The notes beneath the pieces are model-generated. The model was not told the DNA's origin and did not search any database. It was given only the letters and a program-made list of their open reading frames with translations. A DNA stretch of 64,000 nucleotides from Hyphomicrobiales bacterium (GTDB lineage Bacteria > Pseudomonadota > Alphaproteobacteria > Rhizobiales > Beijerinckiaceae). The stretch covers positions 1,178,001 through 1,242,000 of the forward strand of contig JAIXYZ010000013.1 in the NCBI GenBank assembly GCA_027489955.1. Reading direction: 5' to 3'. Of this stretch, positions 17,769-28,727 are shown one piece after another (the stretch's first letter is position 1; each line of letters opens with the position of its first letter). The translations under genes and the position numbers were made by a program.

Positions 17769-18101
17769 TCAGCAGCAGGGTTGGAGGTCGGCGAGCACGG
17801 GGCGGCACACATCCGCATGCCCGCCGCAGCAATCCTGCAGCAGGTGGAGGACGAGATGGCGCACGGCATCGAGATTGGCGCGATAGACGATCGAGCGGCC
17901 GCTGCGGGACGCCGTCACGAGGCCGGCGCGGGACAGAAGTCCCAGATGCGCGGACATCGTGTTCTGCGGCACGCCGGCCAGCCGGGCCACCTCCCCGGCC
18001 GCCAGGCCGGACGGCTCATGGCGCACGATGGTGCGGAACGCCTCCAGCCGCGTCGGCTGGGCAAGCGCGGCGAACATCGCGATGGCTTCGTTCGTATCCA
18101 T
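17769..18101 (-). CDS. arsR: ArsR-family arsenic-responsive repressor
   Basis: A 110-aa winged-helix repressor (LAAGEVARLAGVPQNTMSAH recognition region, then SRSGRSIVYRA wing). The C-terminal cysteines DCCGGHADVC and a final CC are a likely arsenite-sensing site, as in alphaproteobacterial ArsR with C-terminal ligands. It leads the arsR-arsC-aqpS operon. A perfect inverted repeat overlaps its start codon and is the probable operator. Confidence 0.93.
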   Translation of the reverse strand: MDTNEAIAMFAALAQPTRLEAFRTIVRHEPSGLAAGEVARLAGVPQNTMSAHLGLLSRAGLVTASRSGRSIVYRANLDAVRHLVLHLLQDCCGGHADVCRPVLADLQPCC

Positions 18102-18124
18102 GAATCCAGATACGTCGATTCATG
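18099..18124. promoter_or_regulatory. Inverted repeat at the arsR start, likely ArsR operator
   Basis: CATGAATC (18099-18106) and GATTCATG (18117-18124) are perfect 8-bp arms around a 10-nt spacer. The left arm includes the arsR start codon, so binding would block transcription or the start of a very short or leaderless message. No clear -10/-35 pair is visible beside it. Confidence 0.5.
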
Positions 18125-18140
18125 TGACACGCGCATGACA

Positions 18141-18170
18141 AGGCCCGCCGTCACGATGGAGGGCGGGCCT
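18141..18170 (-). terminator. Possible ssb terminator hairpin
   Basis: AGGCCCGCC (18141-18149) pairs perfectly with GGCGGGCCT (18162-18170). It lies downstream of ssb and upstream of arsR. On the minus strand only a weak T-rich tail (TTGTCAT) follows. Confidence 0.45.
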
Positions 18171-18238
18171 GGCCGGCTTGGCGATGAAGATGGGTTGCGC
18201 GCCGCGGGATCGGCCCGGCGGGCGCCGTCTTCGCGAGG

Positions 18239-18736
18239 CTAGAACGGGATGTCGTCGTCCAGGTCCGCCATGGAGCGGCCGCCGGCGGGTGCCGCGGGAC
18301 GGCGCTCCATGGGCGAGGTCCGGCCGAATCCGCCGGAACGGTCCTCCACCTCGCCGCCACCGCCGTAATCGCCGCCGCCGCTGCTGCGGCTGTCCAGCAA
18401 AGTCAGCTCGCCGCGGAAGCGCTGCAGCACGACCTCGGTGGTCTGGCGCTCCTGGCCGTTCTTGTCCTGATACTTGCGCGTCTGGAGCTGGCCCTCGAGG
18501 TAAACCTTGGAGCCCTTCTTCAGGTATTGCTGCGCGATCTTCCCGAGGTTCTCGTTGAAGATCACGACGTTGTGCCACTCGGTGCGCTCGCGGCGCTCGC
18601 CGGTGCCCTTGTCGCGCCAGGTCTCCGACGTGGCGACCGAGAAGTTCGTGACCGACTCCCCCGATCCCATCTGCCGGGTTTCCGGATCGCGGCCGAGATT
18701 TCCGACCAGGATCACCTTGTTCACGCTGCCGGACAT
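18239..18736 (-). CDS. ssb: Single-stranded DNA-binding protein
   Basis: A 165-aa protein that coats single-stranded DNA in replication, recombination and repair. The OB-fold (about 5-110) begins [17 protein letters not shown], then a glycine-rich linker and the acidic tip DLDDDIPF, which recruits partner enzymes. The ATG at 18736 follows GAGGG at a 4-nt gap; an upstream GTG at 18748 overlaps that ribosome site and is unlikely. A sigma-70 promoter with a LexA box lies upstream, so it is probably SOS-induced. Confidence 0.97.
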   Translation of the reverse strand: MSGSVNKVILVGNLGRDPETRQMGSGESVTNFSVATSETWRDKGTGERRERTEWHNVVIFNENLGKIAQQYLKKGSKVYLEGQLQTRKYQDKNGQERQTTEVVLQRFRGELTLLDSRSSGGGDYGGGGEVEDRSGGFGRTSPMERRPAAPAGGRSMADLDDDIPF

Positions 18737-18844
18737 CGAACCCTCCACCGCACGAAATCGAGCGTCTTCCTAACCTGCCCAGCGCCGGAGCGACACCCGC
18801 GATCGTGGCGCGGTCCACAGTTCCGGCGCTTGAGCATCCACCTT

Positions 18845-18873
18845 GTTCTATTTTTGTTCTCGCGTTGCGTCAA
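18845..18873 (-). promoter_or_regulatory. ssb promoter with LexA (SOS) box
   Basis: Minus-strand TTGACG (18873-18868), a 17-nt spacer and TAGAAC (18850-18845) make a good sigma-70 promoter. GAAC-N7-GAAC (plus strand GTTC 18845-18848 and GTTC 18856-18859) is the alphaproteobacterial LexA box and overlaps the spacer and the -10. The -35 overlaps the stop codon of the permease gene. Confidence 0.82.
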
Positions 18874-19745
18874 CCCGGCGGACGGACGGCGCGGGCCGGA
18901 TCGGGCGCGCGTCCCCAGGCCGCCCGGGCCATCCGATCCAGCAGCATGGCCAGCAGCACGATGCCCAGCCCGCCGACGAAACCCAGCCCCGCATCGGCGC
19001 GCTGGAGCCCGAGCAGAACCACCTCCCCCAGGCCCTTGGCGCCGATCATCGATGCGACGACGACCATGCCGAGCGCCATCAGGATCGACTGGTTCAGGCC
19101 CTGCAGCATGGCGGGCCGGGCAAGCGGAAGCTCCACCAGCCACAGGGTATGGCGGGCCGACAGGCCGAGGGCGCGGGCACCTTCCACGTAGCGCGCCTCC
19201 ACCTCCCGCAGGCCCAGTTCGGTCAGCCGGGCGAGCGGCGGCAGGGCGTAGATGAACGTGGCGAGCAGCGCCGGCGCACGGCCGAGGCCCAGCAGCATCG
19301 CCACCGGAATGAGGTACACGAAGCTCGGGATGGTCTGCATCACGTCGTAGACCGGGGCCAGCGCCCCCGACAGGCGCGCCGAGCGCGCCGACGCGACCCC
19401 CAGCGGCACGGCCACCACCACGACCATCGCCACGGCCACCAGGACCAGAGCGAGGCTCTGCATCGCCGCCGGCCAAAGCCCGAGGAGGCCGATGCCGGCG
19501 GCAAGCCCGGCCATGGCAAGCGTGAACACCGCCCGGCGTGACACCAGCCAGGCGATCACCAGCACGGCGGCGATCCCGACCTCCGGCGGCACGCGCACGA
19601 GCAGCGCCTCCGCCCAGCGGACGGGAGCCGTGAGCCAGAGCGCAAAGACCTCCGTCCCGTCGCCGTAATCGACGACGAGCGCGTCGACGAACCGGCTGAC
19701 CGCGCGCTGGATGGCGGGCCCGAAATCGGGGAGCAGGCTGGCCAA
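18870..19745 (-). CDS. Glycine betaine/choline-type ABC permease
   Basis: A 291-aa inner-membrane permease of the ProW/OpuAB type with several membrane helices and the ATPase-contact loop EGARALGLSARHTLW...LPLARP. It lies 18 bp after the binding-protein gene in one operon. Its stop codon sits in the -35 of the ssb promoter. The matching ATPase gene (ProV/OpuAA) is missing from the locus, because ssb follows directly. Confidence 0.88.
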   Translation of the reverse strand: MASLLPDFGPAIQRAVSRFVDALVVDYGDGTEVFALWLTAPVRWAEALLVRVPPEVGIAAVLVIAWLVSRRAVFTLAMAGLAAGIGLLGLWPAAMQSLALVLVAVAMVVVVAVPLGVASARSARLSGALAPVYDVMQTIPSFVYLIPVAMLLGLGRAPALLATFIYALPPLARLTELGLREVEARYVEGARALGLSARHTLWLVELPLARPAMLQGLNQSILMALGMVVVASMIGAKGLGEVVLLGLQRADAGLGFVGGLGIVLLAMLLDRMARAAWGRAPDPARAVRPPG

Positions 19746-19763
19746 GCGCCCGTCAGCCGCGGA

Positions 19764-20774
19764 TCAGAGCGCCGCCGCCACCTTGGCGGCGACATCGGCG
19801 GGCACCCACCGCTTCCACAGGTCGGGATTGTCCTTGAGGAACACCTTGGCCTGCGCCTCCGGCGTGATGCCGGCGGCCCGCGCCGCCGCGAGCATGCGGG
19901 AGGTCAGTTCGCTCGACGTGGTGTAGGCCTTGAGGAAGGCGGCGATGGCGGGCGCGTCCCGCACTGTGTCCACATTGGCGCCGATCACCACGCGGCTGTC
20001 GGGATAGGCGGTGGCGCGCGCAGGGCTGTCCTGCCGCTTCAACTCCGCCCAGACCGCCTCGTCGAAGGCCGGCTCCTGCAGCTTCACCAGGTCATAGGCG
20101 CCAACCAGCCAGCTCGGGCCCCAGTAATAGAAGAGCACCGGCCGCTGGCGCTTGATGGCGGACTCGATCGCCGCCACCAGCGCCTCGCCCGAACCGCCGC
20201 GGACGTTGGTGTAAAGCCCGTCGAGCCCATACGCCTTGAGCTTCTTGGTGTTGATCCCCTCGCAGACCCAGCCCGCCGGGCAATTGTAGAATCGCCCCTT
20301 GGTCGGTTCCTCCGGATCGGCGAAGACCTGGGCCGTGGCCTTCAGGTCCGTCACGAACTTCAAGCCGGGCGCGGCCGGCTTGTCCCCCTGGACGACGTAG
20401 CGCGGCACGAACCAGCCTTCGCTCGCGTCCGGGAACGTCGTGCCCAGGGCCGTCACGCGGCCGGCCTCGCTCGCCTTCACCCAGGCATCCACCGGATTGG
20501 CGAGCCAGATCTCCATGATCACGTCGACATCGCCGCGGGCGAGGCCGTTCACCAGGGCGGCCGTGGCGCCGGGAACCCGGTCCACCTCGCAGCCGAAACC
20601 GGTGCGGACGATCTCTTGCGCCACCGCCGTGTGGAACGCCGCGGAATCGTAGTCGAGGCCGGCGAACTTCACCGGCCGCTTCAGCTCGCAGGCGGCTGCG
20701 CCGCCGGCCCACAGGGAAGCGGCCGCCAGGGCGGCGGCGCACAGGACGGCATGTCGGAACGGTGAGCGGCGCAT
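19764..20774 (-). CDS. Glycine betaine/choline-type ABC substrate-binding protein
   Basis: A 336-aa periplasmic ProX/OpuAC-type protein with a signal peptide (ending GGAAA-CEL). FAGLDYDSAAFHTAVAQEI, DVDVIMEIWLAN, EGWFVPRYVV and FYYWGPSWLVGAYDLVKL fit the family; the tryptophan and tyrosine residues suggest a quaternary-amine ligand pocket. The ATG at 20774 has GGAG 6 nt upstream, better than the GTG at 20786. First gene of the two-gene transport operon. Confidence 0.88.
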   Translation of the reverse strand: MRRSPFRHAVLCAAALAAASLWAGGAAACELKRPVKFAGLDYDSAAFHTAVAQEIVRTGFGCEVDRVPGATAALVNGLARGDVDVIMEIWLANPVDAWVKASEAGRVTALGTTFPDASEGWFVPRYVVQGDKPAAPGLKFVTDLKATAQVFADPEEPTKGRFYNCPAGWVCEGINTKKLKAYGLDGLYTNVRGGSGEALVAAIESAIKRQRPVLFYYWGPSWLVGAYDLVKLQEPAFDEAVWAELKRQDSPARATAYPDSRVVIGANVDTVRDAPAIAAFLKAYTTSSELTSRMLAAARAAGITPEAQAKVFLKDNPDLWKRWVPADVAAKVAAAL

Positions 20775-20873
20775 CGTCTTCTCCACGGGATCGGGCGGTC
20801 GGGCCGCATGACGCGAACTTCGGCGCGATGGGGCTGCCGGTTACAACGAAGCGGAGGCGCAAAGGTGCCGCGC

Positions 20874-20907
20874 TTGCGGCGGCAAAGTCAATGTTCTATT
20901 TTCGTTC
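20874..20907 (+). promoter_or_regulatory. uvrA promoter with LexA (SOS) box
   Basis: TTGCGG (20874-20879), a 17-nt spacer and TATTTT (20897-20902) form a plausible promoter. GTTC (20893-20896), N7, GTTC (20904-20907) is a LexA box over the -10. The core is nearly identical to the box before ssb. Confidence 0.72.
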
Positions 20908-21017
20908 ACGTTATCGCCATGCCTGATTCCGCTGCCGCGGGGCTGATTCCCGTAGCGGCAGGCCCTATATGACCTCCCAGCGCCATGGTGGCGCCCATCC
21001 CCGCCGGTCCGCTCCCG

Positions 21018-23984
<2,967 letters not shown>

Positions 23985-24076
23985 ACACATCTGTATACAT
24001 AAATTTCTTGTAGAAGTTTTAATAATGCAAAGTCCAACTAAACGGAAATTAAATACTAATTGATATTACGTGAATT

Positions 24077-25945
24077 CTAATTGATTACCTCATAGGGCCA
24101 CTTGTGATGCGATGACAATGAACCGTCCTCTTTCGTCTTCACCATTATTCGGAACTTCTTCCCGTTTTCGCTTTCCCTGATCACTTTAGGGCAGCCATTA
24201 ACCACTGTAGCCGCACCGGCATCTTGACCTGGCATGATACGAATCTCGCGCCTGCCACCCGACGTCTCGACAACCTCGACCAATAAACGAGGATGCTTTG
24301 GATGGCCCTCCTTCGGTGCGCTATCATCCTTGATGAACACTAACGCAGTTTGAACGCGATAAAGCTCTAGCGTTTGCATACTACGCATAAGACTTATCTT
24401 TGAGAATAATGGGAGATTCTTAGACAGATTCGTTTTATCTCGCCGAGTGATAATACCAAATACTACCTTGAACTCAGAATTATCTATTGGCCCGTGGTAT
24501 CTTGCTTCGTCATTATTTCCCAGCTTTCCCGAGATCAGTAACTTGAGTTTCGTTCGAGAGGATTCCTCAAGCCGCAATAATTCAATCGCGTTAACTCCCT
24601 GATTAAATAAGTGACTAAGTTGAGACGAACGGGTGGATATTTTCACGCCGTACAGAATTGCCCGCACCCCTCCTTTTGCAGTGGGATCATCAACAACTTG
24701 ATATAAGTCACATGGCTCGATAGCCGTGCTCCCATTTGGACTAATGTCACACTGATCCAAGCAAATTATAGATGGATTTTTAACAGGAACCGCCTCGTTA
24801 TAATTTCCTTCGCTATAAATTAAGCGATCATCCTTCATTTGATCGTGATCATAAGGAAAAAGATCAGAATCTTCACATTTTCCATCAATATAAAAATGAA
24901 GACGATCTACGAACGACTTTTGAGCCCTATACCATTTACCTTCACAGAAATGGTAAACGACACCGCTACTGTCTGGCTCGTAATCAAATATTAGAGACCT
25001 GTATACCTGATAACTCTTCGCTACATTTCCGTCGAAATCGGTGAGTAAGACTCGCCATGATCGAAGTTTTTGAAGGGAAGTCGATGCCGTACCTCCGTCC
25101 TCATCAAGAAATTTATACAGTGTGCCTATAGAAACGTCCGGCTCTACGTCACTACTACGGCTGTCAGATTGGAATATACAGCATGTGTTGTCCCTATAAT
25201 CAATAATGTCGGGTATACCGAGTTTAACATCCGGATTTTTTGAAATAAAAGCATCAATCAGTGCGGCATCTAACACATCAATTTCTGAAGGATCATTAAC
25301 CGGTACAATATTTTGAATATTTGGGAACGCAGTTATATATTCATCGCTTTCATACAGATCAAGAAGAGTTGTGCAGATGCCTGGTATTTCTGACGGTTCA
25401 AGCTTTAGACTAACCTTGAAGGCCGCGGATCCTGTAGCATTCTTAAACAGGTCAGCATACTCAGGCTTAACAGAGCCCGTTAGGCTTTTGATTATCTCAC
25501 TGTTACTGTCAAAATCTAGGTAGTTTAGTTCTGTTGAAACTGGCACTTGCGTTCGCTTACGGAGAGCGTCGCCGGGCGACAGCATGTCAGCGCTCTTTAT
25601 TAGCCGGGGATCCAAGCAATTTAAGCTGACGCGCAAACCGAAATCGTACTCGTAAGATCTCTCGTCCAGATGATGGAATACATGCCCGAATGCGAGCGCA
25701 AACCAACGTTCATTAACGGGTAAAAATATGAGAGCCCCCTGTTGTTCTTGAAGAAGAGTCTCATCAATACCAAAATAATCTTTCCACCATGGAGGGCGTG
25801 GCTCAGCTTCGAGTATGTATAAACTGCTATTATCCGGCAGATTTTCGGCATCTGTTGCTTGAAGGCCATGGCCTTCCCGCAACGAATTTGACCCATTAAA
25901 GTCGGGCTTGAGCAAATAGATCGAGAATGGACGAGACTTGGGCAA
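24077..25945 (-). CDS. DUF6119 / TIGR04141 family sporadically distributed protein
   Basis: A 622-aa protein matching the pattern of the TIGR04141 family: N-terminal IYLLKPDFNGSNSLREG, SLYILEAEPRPPWWKDYF, WFALAFGHVFHHLDERSYEYDFGLRVSLNCLDP in the first third, SEGNYNE in the middle, and EPCDLYQVVDD...LSHLFNQG near residue 420. The family occurs patchily in accessory and defence-type islands; its biochemical role is not known to me. The start is TTG at 25945 with a strong GGAGG (25952-25956) 6 nt upstream. The gene is AT-rich, begins directly past uvrA, and is clearly foreign to the surrounding composition. Confidence 0.8.
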   Translation of the reverse strand: MPKSRPFSIYLLKPDFNGSNSLREGHGLQATDAENLPDNSSLYILEAEPRPPWWKDYFGIDETLLQEQQGALIFLPVNERWFALAFGHVFHHLDERSYEYDFGLRVSLNCLDPRLIKSADMLSPGDALRKRTQVPVSTELNYLDFDSNSEIIKSLTGSVKPEYADLFKNATGSAAFKVSLKLEPSEIPGICTTLLDLYESDEYITAFPNIQNIVPVNDPSEIDVLDAALIDAFISKNPDVKLGIPDIIDYRDNTCCIFQSDSRSSDVEPDVSIGTLYKFLDEDGGTASTSLQKLRSWRVLLTDFDGNVAKSYQVYRSLIFDYEPDSSGVVYHFCEGKWYRAQKSFVDRLHFYIDGKCEDSDLFPYDHDQMKDDRLIYSEGNYNEAVPVKNPSIICLDQCDISPNGSTAIEPCDLYQVVDDPTAKGGVRAILYGVKISTRSSQLSHLFNQGVNAIELLRLEESSRTKLKLLISGKLGNNDEARYHGPIDNSEFKVVFGIITRRDKTNLSKNLPLFSKISLMRSMQTLELYRVQTALVFIKDDSAPKEGHPKHPRLLVEVVETSGGRREIRIMPGQDAGAATVVNGCPKVIRESENGKKFRIMVKTKEDGSLSSHHKWPYEVIN

Positions 25946-26204
25946 AATGAGCCTCCACGAGCATCGCAGTAATACACATTGCTTACAGTAGGTTTATGCC
26001 ATTTGCAATATTGGCATGTGCCATCAGTCATAAGGTGACCCTTGGACGTTCCGGACTGCACCTTTAGATCAGGTAGTGCATCATGCGGCCTCGGGCCTTA
26101 CTGTCGGCTACGTCGGTAGCGAGGATTTAGGCCCCATATCAACCGCAAATTGCGCGCTTTCGACCCATTGTTTTCTCGTATACCAAATAGTTTTCGCACG
26201 CTAG

Positions 26205-26516
26205 CTATTTATCTTCGATTGGATCAGCGAATAAATCCGGTGTATCTTGGTCACGTCTTCGCGAGAGCTTTTCGCCTAGATGCATGCAGGGATGCTTTAT
26301 CCGGTCGAGCCCTTGTGTGCCTTCGAAATGAACCCATCCTTTATTCTTCATTTGCACGCTAACTATAGGTGCACCACATTTTGGGCATGGACTGCGGTAG
26401 CTGCCGTCGCTGGTCGGAATTTTCTCGATAGGCACCAAAGTTTCCCGCACTGGTACAACGCGACCGCCGCTAAGTGAGCGCAGGTGAGCACGCCTCACAG
26501 TCCATCGCACGGCCAT
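26205..26516 (-). CDS. Small zinc-ribbon protein
   Basis: A 103-aa product with a basic N-terminus (VRRAHLRSLSGGRVVPVRE) and a metal-binding centre CPKCGAPIVSVQ...WVHFEG...KHPCMHLGE. It resembles short proteins with the pattern CPxCG...VxF...WPKHPC found beside mobile and defence genes. It is transcribed toward the DUF6119 gene with about 260 bp between them, and shares the low-GC island. Function unknown. Confidence 0.6.
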   Translation of the reverse strand: MAVRWTVRRAHLRSLSGGRVVPVRETLVPIEKIPTSDGSYRSPCPKCGAPIVSVQMKNKGWVHFEGTQGLDRIKHPCMHLGEKLSRRRDQDTPDLFADPIEDK

Positions 26517-26857
26517 CGTAACCTCTAGTTCGGACTTGGGGAAAGCTAGCTACGGCATTATGCGCTGAACCTAACTTGCAAACTCGACGAGTACGCGAAC
26601 TTGACTATGACCACGTAAGAGTGCCCTCGGATTAGGTATGTCGACGCAGGCTGCAGTCTGGATTCGACCGTTCATTTCATTAGCCTATGTGCCAATCTCG
26701 CTCCTCTTGCCGCTGCATCGCAAGCGGTTGGCCGTGGCGGGCGGTGATTGTGACCAACTGCAGTCGCACGGACGCAGTACCGCTTCGTATTCCTCTTTGA
26801 CACCCTTCCCCACACCCCCTAAACCCGCCCCCCTACCCACCACCAGAGGAGGTTCCC
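26517..26857. other. Intergenic border of the accessory island
   Basis: About 340 bp of mixed composition between the zinc-ribbon gene and the broken SEC-C gene. I see no tRNA, no integrase remnant and no convincing gene; short open frames here lack ribosome sites. A pyrimidine-rich stretch (about 26800-26845) precedes the SEC-C ribosome site. The right border of the AT-rich island probably lies here. Confidence 0.4.
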
Positions 26858-27126
26858 ATGCGCAAGCATCGTGATCCCGCCGACCTGGCGTCCTTTCGAG
26901 GTCACCAGCAAGCGGCGTAAGTCGTTCCCGTCCGAGACGCGCGTGAAGCGCGGGCATCGCTTCCTGAAGGGAGACGGCGACGACGCCGTCGAGCTGATCG
27001 AGAAGCTCGGGCGCAACGATCCCTGCCCCTGCGGCTCCGGCCGCCGGTTTCAAGGCGTGCTGCATGGCGAGCGGCCGCTATGACGGCGCCGAGCGGAACC
27101 ATTACTTTCAGGGACTGACCGGATGA
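26858..27126 (+). pseudogene. SEC-C motif protein broken by two frameshifts
   Basis: A strong AGAGGAGG (26845-26852) precedes an ATG that reads [13 protein letters not shown] and then runs into a stop. Dropping one T from CCTTTCG (near 26902) continues as [20 protein letters not shown]...[15 protein letters not shown]. Dropping one T from GGTTTCA (27048-27050) restores the canonical SEC-C end [12 protein letters not shown] to a stop at 27124-27126. The corrected protein would have about 88 aa. Both lesions are TTTC where TTC is expected, so sequence error is possible as well as real decay. Confidence 0.7.
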
Positions 27127-27226
27127 GACGCAGCTGGCGCGCCGCCTTCTGGCCGCGCGCCGGCTGGCCTTGCCTTGTGGGCTGACGGCTTGGAATGCCT
27201 TGCGGGCGTGGGGCGGCGGCGGGGTT

Positions 27227-27620
27227 CTGGATCCCCTTCCCGGCGCTTCGCGCCGCCGGGGATGACACTCAGGCTGTGCGCCGCCGGGGATGACATTTCG
27301 GCTGCGCCGCTGGGGATGGCAGCGTGGCAGCCCGCCGCCGGGGGCGAGGCTTTGGCTTCGCACTGCCCCGCCCGGGCGAAAGGCGTCCGTGACCCGAGCG
27401 TGTCACCCCCGGCGAGGCCGAAGGCCGAAGGAAGGGGGTCCAGGGCGCCGGTTCAGGGCGAGGCATCAGACACAAGGGCGCCGATGAGAGCGTGGGCGGC
27501 GGGGGCTGGATCCCCTTCCCGGCGCTGCGCGCCGCCGGGGATGACATTGCGGCTTCGCGCCGCCGGGGATGCGCCTGGCTCGCGCCGCCGGGGACGACAC
27601 TCCGGCTGCGCCGCCGGGGA
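27227..27620. repeat. Cluster of REP-like palindromic repeats
   Basis: Two 41-nt units, 27227-27267 and 27506-27546, differ at one base. Each is palindromic (TCCCC...GGGGA outside, GGCGC...GCGCC inside). A diverged unit in the opposite orientation lies at 27401-27443 (starts TGTCACCCCCGGCG, ends GGGGGTCCAG). Further partial copies of GCGCCGCCGGGGATG occur at about 27279, 27558, 27592 and 27609. No gene is convincing between 27127 and 27709; the open frames on both strands are by-products of the repeats. Confidence 0.75.
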
Positions 27621-27709
27621 TGCAGGCGGCTGCATGGCGCTGGGGACGACAGCAGGGCTGCGCGCCCCGCGGGAGTGACAGGCGTCTGCAAACCGCCGCG
27701 ACGGCGGCG

Positions 27710-27829
27710 TCAGGGCGTCGGCGGGCTGTCGTCCTGCGGCGCGCAGCGCCCGATCCAGGCCAGCGTGAAGGTGAAGCTGAAGGCGACCAGCGCGAGGCCG
27801 GCCAGGATGCGGACCCATTCGTCGAACAC
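27710..27829 (-). CDS. Tiny single-span membrane protein (39 aa)
   Basis: Starts at GTG 27829 with AAGGGGA (27835-27841) 5 nt upstream. It reads FDEWVRILAGLALVAFSFTF then a short polar tail. One membrane helix, no recognised family. A longer in-frame version to 27952 is possible but lacks a ribosome site. Confidence 0.5.
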   Translation of the reverse strand: MFDEWVRILAGLALVAFSFTFTLAWIGRCAPQDDSPPTP

Positions 27830-27930
27830 GGCAATCCCCTTGAACTGTGCAATGGGGAAACCGTGCGCCCTTCGCGCCTCGGTTGCATTGATCCGGAACA
27901 AGGGACGCGCAGGCCACCCGGCCGGCGCCG

Positions 27931-28668
27931 TCAGCGCAGCGAGGCGAGCCATTCCGCCACCTGCGCGGCCCCGGCCTGGGGCGTGTCGCGGTGGCCTGCC
28001 GGAACGACGATCGTCGTGCCGCCGCGCGCGGTGCGCTGCGCGCCGGGATCGCCGGTGCCGACGACCCAGAGCAGGCGCGCGCCCTTCAGGCGGCCGGACG
28101 TGCGCATCATGTTGGCCTGCCCGTTCGGATCGAAGAAGCTGACATAGGCGGCGGCGCTGACGTTCACCTGCGATTCCCGGCCCTGGTTCAGGTCGACGAA
28201 GGCGGCCGTCTCGGCCCCGCGCCCCTCAGCCACCATGGCCTTTGCCCGCGCCAGGCTCTCCCCCGTGCGGCCGATGAAGGCCTGCGGCTGGTGGCCGGGG
28301 CCCATGGCGACCACGGCGGCGATGCCGGGGCGGTTCGCCGCATAGCCGAGCGCGACATTGGCGCCCAGGCTGTGGCCGACCAGCGCGATGCGGCGCGCGC
28401 CCTTCGCCTTCAGGTTCGCGATCTCGGCCGAGATCTGCGCCAGCGCCTCGTCATAGGTGCGGTAGCTGCCGTCCGACCAGAACATGGTCGGCACGGAGGT
28501 GACGGCGCCCGCCGCCTGCAATTGCCCGTCCACCGCGCTCATCGTCCAGGGGCTCGCGCCCTTGCCGTGGAGCACGACGACGCCCCAGCCGGCGAGCTGG
28601 GCCTGGGCGGCGGCGGGAAGGACGAGGAAGCAGGTAAGGATCGCGGCGGCGAGGCGGAGCATGCGCAT
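27931..28668 (-). CDS. Exported alpha/beta hydrolase (Sec signal)
   Basis: A 245-aa predicted periplasmic hydrolase. Signal peptide about 1-23 (LPAAAQA). The nucleophile elbow is GHSLGAN, the oxyanion/first-strand region is GWGVVVLHGKG, and the catalytic His is probably in PAGHRDTPQAG. Its closest relative in the window is the gene just upstream (same order of motifs, GYAA, MGPGHQPQ, SFFDPNG). Substrate unknown; a lysophospholipase or esterase-like reaction is only a guess. Confidence 0.8.
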   Translation of the reverse strand: MRMLRLAAAILTCFLVLPAAAQAQLAGWGVVVLHGKGASPWTMSAVDGQLQAAGAVTSVPTMFWSDGSYRTYDEALAQISAEIANLKAKGARRIALVGHSLGANVALGYAANRPGIAAVVAMGPGHQPQAFIGRTGESLARAKAMVAEGRGAETAAFVDLNQGRESQVNVSAAAYVSFFDPNGQANMMRTSGRLKGARLLWVVGTGDPGAQRTARGGTTIVVPAGHRDTPQAGAAQVAEWLASLR

Positions 28669-28727
28669 GGCGGGGTCTCCCGGACCTTCCGCAGCGTAAT
28701 ACCGCCCTCCCCGCCGTCAATCCTCCG

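Noticed and set aside
25621-26061. Cysteine-rich frame overlapping the start of the DUF6119 gene
   Set aside because: Only its first ~38 codons lie outside the DUF6119 gene; the rest is out-of-frame shadow, and the strong GGAGG inside it serves the TTG at 25945. A short leader peptide cannot be fully excluded.
26638-26874. Plus-strand 78-codon frame
   Set aside because: No ribosome site, mixed composition, and it runs into the SEC-C start region.
27130-27700. Several frames of 60-210 codons in the repeat cluster
   Set aside because: They translate the palindromic repeats in all frames and show no protein-like character.
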